Shown: positions 1-5,542 of the stretch, piece by piece
Numbering within the stretch: the first letter of the stretch is position 1
How the letters are laid out: every line of letters starts with the position of its first letter
Source: CAYJAD01 sp964372165
GTDB lineage: Bacteria > Desulfobacterota > Desulfovibrionia > Desulfovibrionales > Desulfovibrionaceae
Reading direction: 5' to 3'
DNA: 7,527 bases
NCBI GenBank assembly: GCA_964372165.1
Contig: CAYJPT010000113.1
Location: 1-7,527, forward strand
Translations under genes and position numbers: made by a program
Notes under the pieces: model-generated
What the model was told of the DNA's origin: nothing
Database searches by the model: none
Seen by the model: only the letters and a program-made list of their open reading frames with translations

Positions 1-31
1 TTAATAACAAAACAAATATTATTGCACTGAC

Positions 32-517
32 TTAGTTAATAGGTGGTGCATCGCTCCCAGCTCTTAATAATGCTGCTAAGTTTTTTCGTACAAGTTCCAG
101 TTCTGACTGTGTAACAGAGGGCATGTCAGTTGGTTTACTACTATTTACACCATTGCCTTCTGCCACAATAAACAGGGCTGCAGCTGCGCGTCCCATAACT
201 GAAAAAAAGTGATCTGCTTCCCAACCACGAGATTTTATCCATGCAGCAGCTTTGTCAGAATATGTAAAATCAGCTTTGCCATCGGTAATACCTGGTGCAG
301 CTTCTTCACGATTTGATGCCGCCCACGCCCTAAAGCGTGGGAGCAACTCTATAAAAGACAGCAATTCTTTTTCACTCATGGGAGGTTGGTCATCATAAAC
401 TGTTTTGGCATTAGCCATATTTGTACCAATCAACAATGCAAAGCATATAACTAATACTACCATGCTAGGTAGCATTAGTGATATGAGCATATTATTTATA
501 AGGCGCAAATTAAGCAT
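32..517 (-). CDS. Predicted secreted protein of unknown function
   Basis: I do not recognise a characterised family. The chosen start gives 161 residues that begin with a signal-peptide-like segment: Arg5, a hydrophobic core at about residues 10-31, and a cleavage-like Ala-Asn-Ala at 35-37 before Lys38. The mature part is about 124 residues, mostly amphipathic, with a central region rich in Trp, Arg and Ala (motifs such as FRAWAASN and FFSVMGRAAAALFIV). It has no Cys pair and no obvious catalytic motif, so a periplasmic or exported role is inference. The frame stays open back to a TTG at 583, but that start would overlap glpX by 56 bp and add 22 residues before the signal sequence. The ATG at 517 lies 10 bp after the glpX stop and retains the charged n-region. 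Neither start has a convincing Shine-Dalgarno. A third option, the ATG at 490, would lose the positive charge. It is probably co-transcribed with glpX. Confidence 0.7.
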   Translation of the reverse strand: MLNLRLINNMLISLMLPSMVVLVICFALLIGTNMANAKTVYDDQPPMSEKELLSFIELLPRFRAWAASNREEAAPGITDGKADFTYSDKAAAWIKSRGWEADHFFSVMGRAAAALFIVAEGNGVNSSKPTDMPSVTQSELELVRKNLAALLRAGSDAPPIN

Positions 518-527
518 ATGATTATTT

Positions 528-1514
528 TTAGTAACGTACAGCGCTAATGGCGTTAAGTTTATCAACATTGTGGTATGATTCAATATAGCGTAATGTTCCT
601 GTTTTTCCGCGTATTACCATAGATTGAGTAACTGCATTTTGGCCTTTATATTGCACGCCTCCTAAAAATGATCCACCAGAAATGCCGGTGGCTGCAAAAA
701 AACAGTCATCTGAGCGAATCAATTCATTAACAGTAAGAATTTCTCGCATATCAACACCTGCTTCTGCAATGGCTTCTTTTTCCACATAAGATTGTGGATC
801 AAGTCGAGCAAGAATTTGGCCTCCAAGACCTTTTATAGCACAAGCTGCAAGAACACCCTCTGGAGTTCCACCAGTTCCCACCATAACATCAACTTCTGAG
901 CGTGGGTCTATAGCCATTAGTGCTCCGGTTACGTCGCCATCGCTATGTAATTGGATACGTGCTCCGGCTTCTCGTATTTGCTGTATAAGTAAGTCATGGC
1001 GAGGTTTATCTAAAACGAATACCACTAGATCATGCAGACTTTTACCAAGGGCTTTAGCTATATTTTCTAAATTTACTTGAATAGGAGCATCAATATCTAC
1101 TACGTTTTTAGCTTCATTTGGCACCACAAGTTTTTGCATATAAAAGCTTGGTCCAGGGTTAAACATAGTACCTGACGGCGCCACACCAACTACAGAAATA
1201 GCATTGGGACGCCCAAAAGCTAGTAAGCGAGTACCTTCTACTGGATCAACAGCAACATCAATTATTGGTCCTGTACCTGAGCCAACTTTCTCTCCATTAA
1301 AAAGCATAGGAGCATCGTCTTTTTCGCCTTCACCGATGATGATGCTGCCCTGAACATTTAAGGAATTGAATGTTAGGCGCATGGCATCAACTGCTGCTTT
1401 ATCACCAGCATCTTTGTCACCACGTCCAAGCCAACGTGCAGAAGCTAATGCTGCAGCTTCTGTAATACGCACAAAATCAAGTGCTAAATTTCTTTCCGGG
1501 GTTTCTATTGCCAT
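528..1514 (-). CDS. glpX: Class II fructose-1,6-bisphosphatase (GlpX)
   Basis: This enzyme hydrolyses fructose 1,6-bisphosphate to fructose 6-phosphate in the cytoplasm, the gluconeogenic step opposing phosphofructokinase. The 328 residues match the usual length of the family. GlpX hallmarks are visible in order: GRGDKDAGDKAAV (31-43), IIGEGEKDDAPM (59-70), VDPVEGT (89-95), KPRHD (170-174), DGDV (192-195), GTGGTPEGV (213-221) and SATG-like AATGI (274-278). By comparison with the E. coli enzyme from memory, the metal and catalytic acidic residues correspond to D38, E62, D90, E93 and E219, all present, so it should be active. The ATG at 1514 is supported by a strong Shine-Dalgarno, GGGAGG (1520-1525), 5 nt upstream. 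It is the first gene of a probable two-gene unit with the secreted-protein gene 10 bp downstream. An operator-like palindrome lies just upstream. Confidence 0.97.
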   Translation of the reverse strand: MAIETPERNLALDFVRITEAAALASARWLGRGDKDAGDKAAVDAMRLTFNSLNVQGSIIIGEGEKDDAPMLFNGEKVGSGTGPIIDVAVDPVEGTRLLAFGRPNAISVVGVAPSGTMFNPGPSFYMQKLVVPNEAKNVVDIDAPIQVNLENIAKALGKSLHDLVVFVLDKPRHDLLIQQIREAGARIQLHSDGDVTGALMAIDPRSEVDVMVGTGGTPEGVLAACAIKGLGGQILARLDPQSYVEKEAIAEAGVDMREILTVNELIRSDDCFFAATGISGGSFLGGVQYKGQNAVTQSMVIRGKTGTLRYIESYHNVDKLNAISAVRY

Positions 1515-1548
1515 GATAACCTCCCATGCTCCAATGGTTTTATTTATA

Positions 1549-1569
1549 ATAATATACTAGTATATTATA
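1549..1569 (-). promoter_or_regulatory. Candidate glpX promoter -10 with overlapping palindrome
   Basis: A perfect 20-bp palindrome, ATAATATACTAGTATATTAT (1549-1568), centred on CTAG, lies 35-54 bp upstream of the glpX start. On the minus strand a consensus -10 hexamer TATAAT (plus positions 1564-1569) overlaps one of its arms, which would place the transcription start inside or just past the palindrome and leave a leader of about 40 nt. No good -35 is visible at 16-18 bp; a weak TTCAAT sits at a 15-bp spacing. A repressor operator over the start site is a reasonable reading, but AT-rich DNA gives such hexamers and palindromes by chance more often than balanced DNA. Confidence 0.4.
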
Positions 1570-1665
1570 CTTTATTCATTATATATTGAATGTAAATTAA
1601 CTATAATAAACGTATATGTTACGCTGCAAATACAAAAAAAGCAAAAAAAATTTTACTTTGAATAT

Positions 1666-1704
1666 GGCAACATTAAAAGGCTATAGTTTCAACATGTTGC
1701 CTTT
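1666..1704 (-). terminator. Candidate stem-loop after folE2 (weak terminator)
   Basis: GGCAACAT (1666-1673) and ATGTTGCC (1694-1701) are perfect 8-bp arms around a 20-nt loop, about 75 bp beyond the folE2 stop. A competing 6-bp pairing, AAAGGC (1676-1681) with GCCTTT (1699-1704), uses the same right arm, and CAACATGTTG within that arm is itself self-complementary. On the minus strand a run of eight T (1643-1650) follows, but only about 15 nt after the stem base, so this is not a textbook intrinsic terminator. Its position between folE2 and the glpX promoter fits termination of the methyltransferase-nikR-folE2 transcript. Confidence 0.35.
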
Positions 1705-1777
1705 AAAATAACATTTTACCTGCATATCTATTCAATATTTCAAGTGCAATCACCTTTCATGCATTACAATCAATACA

Positions 1778-2551
1778 CTACTTTACATAGCTTTCAATAC
1801 AGGCAAAAGCATCATGATTATGTATTGACTCAAGGCTTTGCACTTCTACTTTGAACCATGAAACTTGCTTATGCTTTGATAATGACATGGCTGCAGCTCT
1901 AACAACATCTTCCACAAAAGCTGGGTGAGCAAATGCATATTCTGTAACATATTTTTCATCTTCACGTTTAAGCAAGCTATACACAGCGGAAGATCCAGCT
2001 TGTTCTGCTATTTCCACAATTTCCTCAATCCATAAAAAACCTTGCATACGTACTGCAATACGCACAAGTGTGCGTTGGCTGTGCGCGCCTTCACTGCTAA
2101 TTGCTTGGGAACAAGGACATACTGTCATAACAGGCACTTCAACTTCAAGTAAAAATTCAGGGCCTTGTGCTTCAATATCACCAGTAAGTTTACATAAATA
2201 GCTTACAAAACCAGATGCTTTTGATGCAGGAGCTTGCTTGCGTATAAAATATGGGAAGCTAAATGAAATATGCGCTCGCTCTGCTTCGAGCTTTGTTTTA
2301 ACATTGTCGAGCAATCTTTTAACAGATTGATAACTAAGCTCTTCGTCCCAATTTTCCAAGGCTTCCACAAAGCGGCTCATATGCGTACCTTTAAATGCTG
2401 ATGGCAAATCTACACTAACATCAACTTTGGCTACTGTGTGTTGCCTACCCTCAGCACGATCACGCACTACAATGGGTATTTGTAAATTTTGTACTCCCAC
2501 TTTATCGATATTTAGCGGTACAAGGGCTGGCCTATTTTGTACATCTTCCAT
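1778..2551 (-). CDS. folE2: GTP cyclohydrolase FolE2 (type IB)
   Basis: FolE2 converts GTP to 7,8-dihydroneopterin triphosphate, the first committed step of folate (and, in many bacteria, queuosine) synthesis, in the cytoplasm. The 257 residues are normal for the family. Diagnostic motifs are present: DLPSAFKGTHMSRF (48-61), the metal-site and catalytic VPVMTVCPCSQ (139-149, Cys145 and Cys147), GAHSQR (155-160), HPAFVEDVVR (209-218) and ESIHNHDAFA (241-250). Type IB enzymes are known to be less strictly zinc-dependent than FolE and can work with other divalent metals. The gene begins at 2551, sharing one base with the nikR stop in a TAATG junction. AGGA (2561-2564) lies 9 nt upstream of the ATG, inside the nikR coding sequence, so its translation is probably coupled to nikR. 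Confidence 0.97.
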   Translation of the reverse strand: MEDVQNRPALVPLNIDKVGVQNLQIPIVVRDRAEGRQHTVAKVDVSVDLPSAFKGTHMSRFVEALENWDEELSYQSVKRLLDNVKTKLEAERAHISFSFPYFIRKQAPASKASGFVSYLCKLTGDIEAQGPEFLLEVEVPVMTVCPCSQAISSEGAHSQRTLVRIAVRMQGFLWIEEIVEIAEQAGSSAVYSLLKREDEKYVTEYAFAHPAFVEDVVRAAAMSLSKHKQVSWFKVEVQSLESIHNHDAFACIESYVK

Positions 2552-2970
2552 TATTTTAAATCCTGTCCTGTTGTGGTTATAGAAAATGCCCCATGCTTAA
2601 CTCCTCGTGTGGAAATTAGTTTGTTGGCAAGATTACGCACACGTTCAACTTCTGCCTTAAGGACCAACACTTCAAGACAGTTATGATGATCTAAATGTAC
2701 ATGTAAAGTTGCAATAATGCAGTCATGATCATCATGTTGTATTGTCATAAGCTTTTTTGCAATGTCACTTTGATGATGGTCATATACTAAGCTTAGTGTT
2801 CCTGCCCCTTGAGCTTTATCCTTATTCCAATCATCTTCTACTAAAGCATTACGTATAAGATCACGTATAGCTTCTGAGCGATTGGAGTATCCATTGCGCT
2901 GACATAAAGCATCAAAAGAGGCTAATAAATCTTCATCAAGAGAAACACCAAAGCGAGTTGTCTTATTCAT
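2551..2970 (-). CDS. nikR: NikR-type nickel-responsive transcriptional regulator
   Basis: This is a ribbon-helix-helix metalloregulator that, in characterised members, binds Ni(II) and represses nickel uptake genes. The 139 residues fit the family. The N-terminal DNA-binding domain (about 4-45) has the beta strand RFGVSLDEDLL and the helix-turn segment GYSNRSEAIRDLIR. The C-terminal ACT-like tetramerisation domain (about 58-135) keeps all four residues expected for the high-affinity nickel site by alignment to E. coli NikR: H79, H90, H92 and C98 (the last three in LHVHLDHHNCLE). A metal-sensing function is therefore likely, although the metal is not proven by sequence. The start ATG at 2970 has AAGGT (2983-2987) about 12 nt upstream, a long spacing. 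It sits 9 bp after the methyltransferase gene and overlaps folE2 by one base. I saw no classical paired NikR operator in the window, so its targets may lie elsewhere. Confidence 0.93.
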   Translation of the reverse strand: MNKTTRFGVSLDEDLLASFDALCQRNGYSNRSEAIRDLIRNALVEDDWNKDKAQGAGTLSLVYDHHQSDIAKKLMTIQHDDHDCIIATLHVHLDHHNCLEVLVLKAEVERVRNLANKLISTRGVKHGAFSITTTGQDLK

Positions 2971-2979
2971 AAATTTATC

Positions 2980-3687
2980 TTACCTTTTTATTTCCCAAAC
3001 TTGAACTGTAACAGGAACGGGTTGAGCATAAATTGGCTCAACACTCACACTATGAACTTTTTTGGCATGCCACTTACGTCTAATTAATTCAGCGTTAAAA
3101 TGTTCGTAAACGGAACGACATGGCTCAGCTATCCATGCAGAACCAGTGTCTGATAGCGCATAATCAATAAAATTTAAAAGATCATAAGCAAATTTACGCT
3201 CATACATAACATCAGCGCCCCAAAGATAATCAATACTACGTCTTTGCAATGCTGGTTTTCTCCAATCCATGGCAAACCAAAGTGGTGCATGGTGTTCGTT
3301 ATGGGCCTGTTCGTGCACAGTTAAATTATTTACTTTAGTATTTATTTTTGCAAAGTGCAGAGCATCTTTTTCATAATCAAAGGCTAAAACCTTGGCCCCT
3401 GTCATAGCACCTACCAAGGCTGTTAATCCAAGTCCACAACCAACATCAAGGCAACATTTTTGCGCCACTTGCTGTTTATTTTGCCAAATCCATTCGGCAA
3501 GAGCTATACTTGAAGGCCAAAGCTCAGTCCAATAAGGCAGACGCTCATCATCAAAATCGTACTGCTGTGGCTGGTCGCTCATGGCGTCCCATAGTTGCTC
3601 AAGACTTGATGCACGCTGTAGTGTAAAATTTTTTCCGCATACTTTTACTGATATTACGGGCTCATACGCATGTAGGGCTGTAGACAT
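2980..3687 (-). CDS. Class I SAM-dependent methyltransferase, Nnt1/METTL-like (COG3897 / Methyltransf_16 type)
   Basis: The protein has 235 residues with a Rossmann-fold methyltransferase core. The segment YWTELWPSSIALAEWI (52-67), before the SAM-binding glycine motif LDVGCGLGLTAL (80-91), is typical of the group annotated as predicted nicotinamide N-methylase or protein-lysine methyltransferase. The acidic end of strand 2 is FDYE (103-106, Asp104), and GADVMYE (157-163) matches the post-motif segment of this group. There is no signal peptide or membrane segment, so it is cytoplasmic. The substrate cannot be read from the sequence; homologues methylate proteins or small molecules. It is the first gene of the unit with nikR and folE2. 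The ATG at 3687 has only a weak GAG-containing ribosome site in an AT-rich leader. Membership of the methyltransferase superfamily is firm, the subgroup is likely, and the substrate is unknown. Confidence 0.88.
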   Translation of the reverse strand: MSTALHAYEPVISVKVCGKNFTLQRASSLEQLWDAMSDQPQQYDFDDERLPYWTELWPSSIALAEWIWQNKQQVAQKCCLDVGCGLGLTALVGAMTGAKVLAFDYEKDALHFAKINTKVNNLTVHEQAHNEHHAPLWFAMDWRKPALQRRSIDYLWGADVMYERKFAYDLLNFIDYALSDTGSAWIAEPCRSVYEHFNAELIRRKWHAKKVHSVSVEPIYAQPVPVTVQVWEIKR

Positions 3688-3772
3688 TATTTTTTATTTC
3701 TCATTTATTAAATAAAAAAATTAAAAAATTAATTTTTAGGCTGATGACAAACCCCCTTTGGGCGTTTGTGCC

Positions 3773-3798
3773 GCCTAAGCAAGCAAAGCTTGCTTGGC
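3773..3798. repeat. Hairpin with AAA triloop, first copy of 15-bp motif
   Basis: AAGCAAGC (3777-3784) pairs perfectly with GCTTGCTT (3788-3795) across an AAA loop, and the stem can extend by GCC (3773-3775) with GGC (3796-3798) around one bulged T. The motif at 3779-3793 recurs at 3829-3843 with one change in 15. Confidence 0.75.
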
Positions 3799-3826
3799 AG
3801 TAAGGCACGAAAATCAGTCATCTAAC

Positions 3827-3845
3827 GGGCAAGCAAAGCTCGCCC
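3827..3845. repeat. Hairpin with AAA triloop, second copy of 15-bp motif
   Basis: GGGC-A-AGC (3827-3834) pairs with GCT-C-GCCC (3838-3845) with one A-C mismatch and the same AAA loop as the hairpin 50 bp to the left. An outer stem AAATCAG (3811-3817) with CTGATTT (3851-3857) can enclose it. Confidence 0.7.
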
Positions 3846-3866
3846 TATTCCTGATTTATCGGACAC

Positions 3867-3881
3867 GCTGACTTTGTCAGC
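3867..3881. repeat. Hairpin GCTGAC-TTT-GTCAGC
   Basis: Six perfect base pairs close a TTT loop. The surrounding 22 bases (3861-3882) match 7496-7517 at 16 positions, including a C-to-T and G-to-A change at paired stem positions. Confidence 0.7.
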
Positions 3882-3884
3882 ACT

Positions 3885-3910
3885 CTCAAAATTAAAAAAT
3901 TAATTTTGAG
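3885..3910. repeat. AT-rich palindrome closing the block
   Basis: CTCAAAATTAA (3885-3895) and TTAATTTTGAG (3900-3910) are perfect 11-bp arms around AAAA. The left boundary copy (3717-3736) has the same 20-bp core but lacks the CTC/GAG ends. The hairpin is not followed directly by a T-run, so I do not call it a terminator. Confidence 0.7.
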
Positions 3911-3991
3911 CAGAATGATTGCATTCATGTACCTTTTTTTTGTGTTGAGGGCAATGATTTTGCATCCAAAGAAAATACTTATTAGACATCA

Positions 3992-4021
3992 TTGTTATCT
4001 AATTTATGCAATTTATATAAG
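3992..4021 (+). promoter_or_regulatory. Candidate promoter of the cvpA operon
   Basis: TTGTTA (3992-3997, four of six consensus bases) is followed at 18 bp by TATAAG (4016-4021) or at 16 bp by TATATA (4014-4019), each five of six. It would start transcription near 4028 and give a leader of about 190 nt that contains three stem-loops. The local AT content makes chance matches common, so this is tentative. Confidence 0.35.
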
Positions 4022-4041
4022 AAAATTTTAAATTAAGGAAA

Positions 4042-4163
4042 TACCAAAGCATAACCGTAAGGCAATGCGTGGTAATCTTGAAAAAGTCATTGGAAAATGA
4101 CTTTTTCAGGTGGAATAGATAATGTCTTATTCAGGTTCGACTAATATAGTTGAGTTTTAGTCG
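4042..4163 (+). promoter_or_regulatory. Three consecutive stem-loops in the putative cvpA leader
   Basis: Hairpin 1 (4042-4074) pairs TACCA with TGGTA and, inside that, GCAT with ATGC around a 12-nt loop. Hairpin 2 (4077-4110) is the strongest: TGAAAAAGTCAT (4079-4090) with ATGACTTTTTCA (4097-4108), loop TGGAAA, extendable by G-T and C-G pairs to 14 bp. Hairpin 3 (4138-4163) pairs CGACTAA with TTAGTCG around 12 nt. Hairpin 2 has a T5 tract immediately after GTCAT/ATGAC when read on either strand, so it could act as a weak bidirectional terminator or attenuator between the divergent operons. I recognise no known riboswitch or small-RNA family. Confidence 0.45.
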
Positions 4164-4209
4164 CTTGTGCTCTAATCCATATTATGTTACATTTAGGGAA
4201 TAAATTATT

Positions 4210-4216
4210 GGGGTGA
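4210..4216 (+). promoter_or_regulatory. Ribosome-binding site deciding the cvpA start
   Basis: GGGGTGA lies with its GGGG five nt before the ATG at 4219 and matches the anti-Shine-Dalgarno well. The upstream in-frame GTG at 4213 falls inside this element, and its nearest purine run (AGGG, 4195-4198) is 14 nt away, so the ATG at 4219 is preferred. Confidence 0.75.
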
Positions 4217-4218
4217 GC

Positions 4219-4722
4219 ATGGCTTTTAATTACTTTGATATTATTGTTGTTACTATTATATTGTTTTTTGCCGTAAAAGGTTTACTGCGTGGATTTATTA
4301 AAGAAATAATTTCGATTCTAGGTATATTCGCAAGCATTTGGCTGGCCTTTACCTATTATGAAATACTTGGGACTTACATAACCTTTTTTGACAATTTACT
4401 ATGGCGTAATGTATTAGCATATATTGTAATTTTTGTAGCCGGCATTTTATTTGCCAATATAATCATGCACATTTTACAGCGCATATTTTCTGCTGCTTGC
4501 TTATCTTGGGCAGAGAAATTTCTTGGGCTTTGTTTCGGTTTACTCAAGGGTTTTTTTATTTGCGCAATACTAGCCACTGTGGCCCAAGGGATATTTAAAG
4601 AAGCACCATTTATGCAAGGTGGTTTTACACTACCCTACTTGCAAATGATTATGACACACGTACAGCCTATTATCCCAACAGATTTTTTTGACCTCGTATT
4701 AAAACACATTCAAGGATTATAA
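4219..4722 (+). CDS. cvpA: CvpA family inner-membrane protein
   Basis: The protein has 167 residues with four predicted membrane segments at about 5-23, 27-47, 64-87 and 102-124, the usual CvpA topology and length. Family features include the early Asp in FD (6-7), the conserved loop KGLLRGFIKEI (20-30) and the Gly-rich last helix AEKFLGLCFGLLKG (98-111). E. coli CvpA is needed for colicin V production or export and has been tied to envelope stress and bile tolerance; the biochemical activity of the family is not established. The start was chosen as the ATG at 4219 because the GTG two codons earlier lies in the ribosome-binding site. The stop overlaps the mazG ATG by one base (TAATG), so the two are probably translationally coupled, as the first genes of a three-gene operon. 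Confidence 0.88.
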   Translation: MAFNYFDIIVVTIILFFAVKGLLRGFIKEIISILGIFASIWLAFTYYEILGTYITFFDNLLWRNVLAYIVIFVAGILFANIIMHILQRIFSAACLSWAEKFLGLCFGLLKGFFICAILATVAQGIFKEAPFMQGGFTLPYLQMIMTHVQPIIPTDFFDLVLKHIQGL

Positions 4723-5516
4723 TGAATACTTCAGCACTTGAACAATTGCAGTCAGTTATTGACCGCTTGATTGCTCCTGACGGTTGCCCGTGGGACAAAG
4801 AGCAAACTCCTGAATCTTTAGCAGATTATGTCATAGAAGAAGTTTTTGAATTAGTTGACGCCATTCGCTCCGGCAACGACAAAGACGTTTGTGAAGAGCT
4901 TGGTGACGTTTTGTGTCTTCTTCTATTTATTGCAAGATTATATGAAAAAAAATCATCATTTTCATTAGATACAGCTTTGAATTATAGCTCAGAAAAAATG
5001 ATTCGTAGGCATCCACATGTTTTTGATAATGTTACATTTGCCAATATTGATGAGCAGTTAAAAGAGTGGGAAAGAATTAAACGTAACGAAAAGAAAGATA
5101 ACCAAAAAATCCAAGGCATCTATGATTCATTGCCCAAAGGCCTGCCTGCACTTATTAAAGCGTATCGAATTCACTCCAAAGCTGCACGTGTAAATTTCAC
5201 TTGGCTTGAGGATCAAGAAGTTGAGCAACAAGCGGAAGCAGAATGGCTTGAATGGCTTGATGCTACACAAGAAGATGATAAAGCAGCACAAATGCACGAG
5301 TTTGGCGACATGCTTTTTACTTTGGTTGAGCTTGGTCGCCGTAAAGGCATTAAAGCAAGCGAGGCTTTAGACTATGCAAACTTGCGCTTTTTAGAGCGTT
5401 TTGCAAAAATGGAGGCTTTAGCAAGGGATCGTCAACTTGATTTTGTAGAGCTTTCTCTTGATGAAAAAGACGAACTTTGGAATGAAGTTAAGGCCGCGCA
5501 GGCAAAAAAAGTTTAA
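4722..5516 (+). CDS. mazG: Nucleoside triphosphate pyrophosphohydrolase MazG
   Basis: MazG hydrolyses (d)NTPs to monophosphates and pyrophosphate, cleaning the nucleotide pool and, in E. coli, affecting ppGpp levels. The 264 residues match full-length two-domain MazG. The N-terminal domain shows GCPWDKEQTPESLADYVIEE (21-40), the metal motif E39-E40-x-x-E43 followed by E59-x-x-D62 (EELGDVL), RRHPHVF (95-101) and KEWERIK (114-120). The C-terminal domain carries LPALIKAYRIHSKAARVNF (141-159), HEFGDMLFTLVELGR (192-206) and ANLRFLERF (219-227). In this second domain the first acidic motif is weaker: an Ala (173) stands where a paired Glu is usual, although E174, E177, E193 and D196 remain. AAGGA (4712-4716) sits 5 nt before the ATG, within the end of cvpA, and the two genes overlap by one base. 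Confidence 0.95.
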   Translation: MNTSALEQLQSVIDRLIAPDGCPWDKEQTPESLADYVIEEVFELVDAIRSGNDKDVCEELGDVLCLLLFIARLYEKKSSFSLDTALNYSSEKMIRRHPHVFDNVTFANIDEQLKEWERIKRNEKKDNQKIQGIYDSLPKGLPALIKAYRIHSKAARVNFTWLEDQEVEQQAEAEWLEWLDATQEDDKAAQMHEFGDMLFTLVELGRRKGIKASEALDYANLRFLERFAKMEALARDRQLDFVELSLDEKDELWNEVKAAQAKKV

Positions 5517-5532
5517 TTTTTATAGGTTAAGC

Positions 5533-5538
5533 GGAGGG
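5533..5538 (+). promoter_or_regulatory. Strong ribosome-binding site of the ArnT-like gene
   Basis: GGAGGG lies 4 nt before the ATG at 5543, in the 26-bp gap after mazG. It indicates independent translation initiation within the same transcript. Confidence 0.8.
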
Positions 5539-5542
5539 AAAT

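Larger units (their letters stand above)
3717..3910. repeat. Structured non-coding repeat block bracketed by 20-bp AT repeats
   Basis: This gene-free block begins and ends with exact copies of AAAATTAAAAAATTAATTTT (3717-3736 and 3888-3907). The interior, 3737-3887, is visibly richer in G and C than the flanks and packed with short hairpins, most with AAA or TTT triloops. These are 3747-3769 (ACAAAC with GTTTGT, one C-C mismatch, then CCC with GGG), 3773-3798, 3827-3845 and 3867-3881. Longer-range pairings are also possible: GATGAC (3743-3748) with GTCATC (3817-3822), and AAATCAG (3811-3817) with CTGATTT (3851-3857). It could be a mobile palindromic element of the MITE/REP kind or a structured RNA. 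Flanking repeats and a partial second copy at 7496-7517 favour the repeat reading. Confidence 0.6.

Noticed and set aside
1366..1560. Plus-strand open frame of 64 codons
   Set aside because: It lies largely antisense to the start of glpX, has no ribosome site or recognisable protein character, and extends across the glpX promoter region.
3662..3667. TCATAC resembling one half of an E. coli NikR operator
   Set aside because: No GTATGA partner at the required spacing, and it lies inside the methyltransferase coding sequence. I also found no paired GTGTTAC/GTAACAC sites.
3885..3910. AT-rich palindrome as an intrinsic terminator
   Set aside because: The stem has almost no GC, is not followed directly by a T-run and has no upstream plus-strand gene to terminate.
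3717..3910. CRISPR array or insertion sequence
   Set aside because: The repeats are not regularly spaced units with unique spacers, and there is no transposase frame.
4131..4163. GGTTCGA reminiscent of a tRNA T-arm
   Set aside because: No acceptor, anticodon or D-arm pairings surround it; the bases belong to a simple CGACTAA/TTAGTCG hairpin.
4374..4577. Minus-strand open frame inside cvpA
   Set aside because: It is antisense to a well-supported membrane protein gene and its translation resembles no protein family.
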